Source of the DNA: Streptosporangiaceae bacterium
GTDB lineage: Bacteria > Actinomycetota > Actinomycetes > Streptosporangiales > Streptosporangiaceae
DNA: 8,058 bases
Direction: 5' to 3'
NCBI GenBank assembly: GCA_025934635.1
Contig: JAICWX010000371.1
Coordinates: 1-8,058 of the forward strand
A model generated the notes under the pieces. The model was given only the letters and a program-made list of their open reading frames with translations, was not told the origin of the DNA and made no database searches. The translations under genes were made by a program, and so were the position numbers. The first letter of the stretch is position 1, and each line of letters starts with the position of its first letter. Shown here piece after piece: positions 6,596-8,058 of this stretch.

Positions 6596-6603
6596 ACCAC
6601 GCG

Positions 6604-6704
6604 GTGGGGCCAGCTCAGAGTAGAACTTTCACACCCCCGCCCACCCTCGCCGACTCAAAGTGGAGCCAAATCAGAGTAGAAGGTGGGGCCAAATCGGGTT
6701 GACA
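6604..6704 (-). repeat. Right-end multiple transposase-binding repeats (R1-R3)
   Basis: Three copies of the left-end motif occur in inverted orientation, with GTGGGGCCA or GTGGAGCCA starting at 6604, 6660 and 6683. R3 (GTGGGGCCAGCTCAGAGTAGAA) and R2 (GTGGAGCCAAATCAGAGTAGAA) share the AGAGTAGAA extension. R1 ends in AAATCGGGTTGACA, the outer tip. R1-R2 spacing is 23 bp, against 24 bp for L1-L2, so the outer pair of sites is arranged symmetrically at both ends. Confidence 0.8.
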
Positions 6705-7362
6705 CGGCCACCCGTCGACGGTGCGCGGCTACGCGGCGCGCGTCCGGCTGTACCTGGGTCCGTACCTGGGGGAGGTGCTGCTGGCCGAGCTGACCACCGG
6801 GCACGTGCAGGCCATGGTCGCCGCGATCATCCGCCAGCATCACGCCCTGGGCACCCCGGTATCGGCCGCCACGCTGACCCGGATCCGGGCCACCCTGCGG
6901 GCCGCGCTGAACGCCGCGATCCGCAGCGGGCTGATCACCGAGAACCCGGCCGCCAAGGCCGAGCTGGCCCTGGCGGCCGGGGTGGACCTGCGGGTGGTGC
7001 AGGACATGCGCGGCCACTCCAGCATCGTGCTGACCGCTGACACCTACACCTCGGTGCTGCCCGCCGTGGCGTGCACCGCGGCGGAGAAGGTCGCCACCTT
7101 GATCATCCGGGCGGGCTGCCTGGTGCCCGGCACCCGGCGCCGCCGACGGCGGCAGGGCACCAGGAACCGGCGCAGCGCCCGGGCCGGAGGAAGGCGAACC
7201 ACAATGATGCGGCGGTCACGAGCCCATCCGGCCCGCCAGCTCGGCCGGCCCACGGCCCCGTCACCGGCAACGCAGACGCCTGCGGTGACCCGTGCCCAGC
7301 TGACGCATCCCGACGCCCGTCAGGGCCCAGGTCCTAGCCATCCGATCAGGAACGGAAGCTAA
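6705..7362 (+). pseudogene. Tyrosine integrase, N-terminally truncated and internally deleted
   Basis: The frame begins abruptly at the right tip of the insertion element and ends at TAA 7360-7362. STVRGYAARVRLYLGPYLGE and the following helices to GLITENPA (6715-6951) match the SAM-like core-binding domain of actinobacterial integrases. The sequence then jumps, at about 6950-6976, straight to LAAGVDLRVVQDMRGHSS and IVLTADTYTSVLP. This is the C-terminal box with the His (7015-7017) and catalytic Tyr (7045-7047). The first catalytic Arg, the Lys hairpin and the HxLR box are all missing, so roughly 150 or more residues are deleted and the protein cannot recombine DNA. The usual LGHSS is MRGHSS here. 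The tail from about 7125 is Arg-rich and low-complexity. The gene points toward the adjacent tRNA, as integrases of tRNA-integrated elements commonly do. Confidence 0.85.
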
Positions 7363-7378
7363 CCGAAAACAAGCACCG

Positions 7379-7391
7379 GCTGCCGGGCAGC
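7379..7391. repeat. 13-bp palindrome downstream of the integrase
   Basis: GCTGCCGGGCAGC is a perfect 6+1+6 palindrome just after the integrase stop. It could belong to a transcription terminator or to recombination arm sites; neither is shown. Confidence 0.4.
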
Positions 7392-7413
7392 ACACGAAGA
7401 GCCTGACGGGGGA

Positions 7414-7438
7414 GTGGCCTGCGTCCCGGGTAGGCCAC
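7414..7438. repeat. Inverted repeat between integrase and tRNA
   Basis: GTGGCCT (7414-7420) and AGGCCAC (7432-7438) form a perfect 7-bp stem with an 11-base loop. It lies in the 200-bp non-coding interval between the integrase remnant and the tRNA, where a terminator or integrase/excisionase arm sites would be expected. No T run follows. Confidence 0.4.
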
Positions 7439-7516
7439 CCATATCCGCATGCGCTTTCGAGTTGCGGCCGATCACTAGGGCCCCAGGATGGCCTCAGCGC
7501 GGCCCCACGCAAGATC

Positions 7517-7549
7517 AAAAAAGAAGACCTGGAGTAATGAAACCCCAGG
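7517..7549 (-). terminator. Rho-independent terminator of tRNA-Lys
   Basis: Read on the minus strand, CCTGGGG - TTTCATTA - CTCCAGG forms a 7-bp stem (one G-U) with an 8-base loop, followed by TCTTCTTTTTT. It starts about 11 bases after the tRNA 3' end, in the right orientation and place to terminate it. Confidence 0.75.
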
Positions 7550-7559
7550 CCAGTACGGG

Positions 7560-7632
7560 TGCGCCGCCAGGGAATCGAACCCCGAACCCGCGGATTAAGA
7601 GTCCGCTGCTCTGCCAGTTGAGCTAGCGGCGC
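7560..7632 (-). tRNA. tRNA-Lys (anticodon CTT)
   Basis: The minus strand folds into a complete 73-base cloverleaf. The acceptor stem GCGCCGC pairs fully with GCGGCGC. The D arm begins TAGCTCAACTGGCAGAGC. The anticodon arm is GCGGA-CTCTTAA-TCCGC, giving anticodon CTT, which reads AAG (Lys). The T arm contains GGTTCGATTCC. The discriminator is A and CCA is not encoded (ACCC follows), as is common in actinobacteria. The 3' half faces the integrase remnant, so positions from 7560 to about 7605 are the likely attachment-site core of the former element. No second copy of this 3' segment is seen in the window. Confidence 0.97.
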
Positions 7633-7647
7633 CTTTGGAACGCTGTG

Positions 7648-7653
7648 ATCGTA
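7648..7653 (-). promoter_or_regulatory. Likely -10 hexamer of the tRNA-Lys promoter
   Basis: TACGAT on the minus strand, 15 bases upstream of the mature tRNA 5' end, fits the TANNNT -10 consensus and would start transcription near 7641. No clear -35 hexamer is seen at the usual spacing. Confidence 0.4.
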
Positions 7654-7688
7654 GCAGCAATCGGCGGCGCATTGCGAATCGCGGCGCT

Positions 7689-7710
7689 GGCCGTCCGCCG
7701 GCCGTCCGCC
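7689..7710. repeat. Tandem 11-bp duplication
   Basis: GGCCGTCCGCC occurs twice head to tail (7689-7699, 7700-7710), followed by a partial third unit GGC. It lies in the non-coding DNA upstream of the tRNA. Confidence 0.6.
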
Positions 7711-7833
7711 GGCTCCAGCCCGCTCCGCCGATCACTCCCGCACGCGGCGCGCAAGCCAGCCCCATACGCAGGGAACCGGCAGCCCCGCACGCAGGAAACA
7801 GGACTTCCCTCCCACAGGCAATCTCGTATCACC

Positions 7834-7839
7834 TATACT
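7834..7839 (+). promoter_or_regulatory. Promoter-like TATACT in an AT-rich patch
   Basis: TATACT is a near-consensus -10 hexamer in GC-rich DNA and sits in a locally AT-rich patch (7824-7862). It overlaps imperfect dyads: CCTAT/ATAGG at 7832-7857 and CTATC/GATAG at 7838-7856. Direction is uncertain, and no -35 is assigned. Confidence 0.3.
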
Positions 7840-8058
7840 ATCGACTTCTAAGATAGGAAATTGGCGGGACGTCCACGCGAGACATCCAGAAGAAATGAGC
7901 TAAACGGCTCATAATCCGAGCGGCCTGTGGTAGCTCTCGAAGGGAACCACCCGCACCGGATCCGGCGTCGCGACTACCATGTGCGATGAACCGGATGCGA
8001 AATGTGGACGTAGAGAGACGTGTAGAGACGACGGCAGAGTGGGGTTTTTCCGGGTGAC

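Larger units (their letters stand above)
2660..6704 (+). mobile_element. IS21-family insertion element with two passenger genes
   Basis: The element contains istA and istB in the standard overlapping order, flanked by inverted multiple terminal repeats as in IS21. The inferred tips are TAGCACTCTTAAG-TGGCCCCAC on the left and the complement of TGTCAACCCGATT-TGGCCCCAC on the right. The tips are uncertain by about 13 bp because only the TGGCCCCAC cores (2673-2681 and 6683-6691) match perfectly. At about 4.05 kb it is far longer than the usual 2-2.5 kb of IS21 members; the excess is two extra genes downstream of istB on the same strand. No target-site duplication is visible: the left flank is sigma-factor sequence and the right flank is integrase sequence, which suggests an adjacent deletion. 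Confidence 0.85.
7633..8058. other. Right-hand region without a supportable gene
   Basis: Open frames here lack ribosome sites and recognisable residues. What can be seen is an 11-bp tandem duplication (7689-7710), a TATACT promoter-like AT-rich patch (7834-7839), a small hairpin ATGAGC-TAAACG-GCTCAT at about 7895-7912, and a frame from ATG 7979 that stays open to the window edge (starting MCDEPDAKCG) but has no ribosome site. The region probably holds upstream control sequence for a gene beyond the edge. Confidence 0.4.

Noticed and set aside
5858..6623. Long alternative frames (228 residues) on both strands across the coiled-coil gene
   Set aside because: Gly/Phe- or Pro/Ser/Arg-rich low-complexity products caused by the repetitive Ala/Glu/Arg codons of the real gene.
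2650..6715. Target-site duplication flanking the insertion element
   Set aside because: CCTTGGCCG before the left tip and CGGCCACCC after the right tip share letters but do not form an aligned direct repeat of 4-8 bases.
7635..7856. Two overlapping plus-strand frames (73 and 68 residues) right of the tRNA
   Set aside because: Arg/Pro/Ala-rich, no ribosome site, spanning the tandem 11-bp duplication; likely chance.
7979..8058. Plus-strand frame from ATG 7979 open to the window edge (starts MCDEPDAKCG)
   Set aside because: Only 26 codons, no ribosome site and no recognisable residues; not reported as a gene.
1..8058. CRISPR array
   Set aside because: No regularly spaced 20-40-bp repeats with unique spacers; the only regular repeats are the insertion-element ends and the short TGTCC motifs.

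Overview
The window is very GC-rich, uses GTG as well as ATG starts and has a strong C/G bias at third codon positions. Together with the protein families seen (an actinobacterial-type HTH protein, a small membrane protein coupled to an ECF-like sigma factor, a Streptomyces-type integrase), this points to a filamentous or related actinobacterium. It reads as the decayed end of an integrative element lodged at a tRNA-Lys gene and later hit by an unusually large IS21-family element.

Layout. Positions 163-1110 (minus) encode a protein joining an N-terminal HTH, a short coiled coil and a DnaJ-type C-terminal substrate-binding domain, with no J domain. A divergent intergenic region (1111-1439) carries repeated TGTCC/GGACA motifs, three of them exactly 10 bp apart. 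A 46-residue one-helix membrane protein follows (1440-1580), then about 575 bp of decayed DNA (1581-2156) that contains a tyrosine-recombinase relic (HPHGLRHSYA, 1801-1971). Next come a 97-residue membrane protein (2157-2450) and, overlapping it by GTGA, the start of an ECF-like sigma factor (2447-2662). The sigma gene is cut off by the left end of the insertion element.

The insertion element spans about 2660-6704 (about 4.05 kb). Its ends carry three TGGCCCCAC-type repeats each, in inverted orientation. It encodes IstA (DDE transposase) and IstB (AAA+ helper) with overlapping stop and start, followed on the same strand by two passenger genes: a 94-residue protein of unknown function and a 300-residue protein with a four-cysteine zinc-ribbon-like head and a very long Ala/Glu/Arg-rich coiled coil. 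An AT-rich perfect 13-bp hairpin lies between the two passengers. IS21 elements normally carry only istA and istB, so this cargo is the most unusual part of the window.

Right of the element (6705-7362) is an integrase pseudogene. It lacks its N-terminus and has a large internal deletion that fuses the core-binding domain directly to the C-terminal GHSS...Y box. The two flanks of the insertion sequence come from different genes and no target duplication is visible, so a deletion probably accompanied or followed insertion. About 200 bp beyond the integrase lies tRNA-Lys(CTT) (7560-7632, minus) with its own terminator. The 3' end of the tRNA faces the integrase, the usual arrangement at an attachment site. 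From 7633 to the end no gene can be supported; there are only promoter-like and repeat signals.
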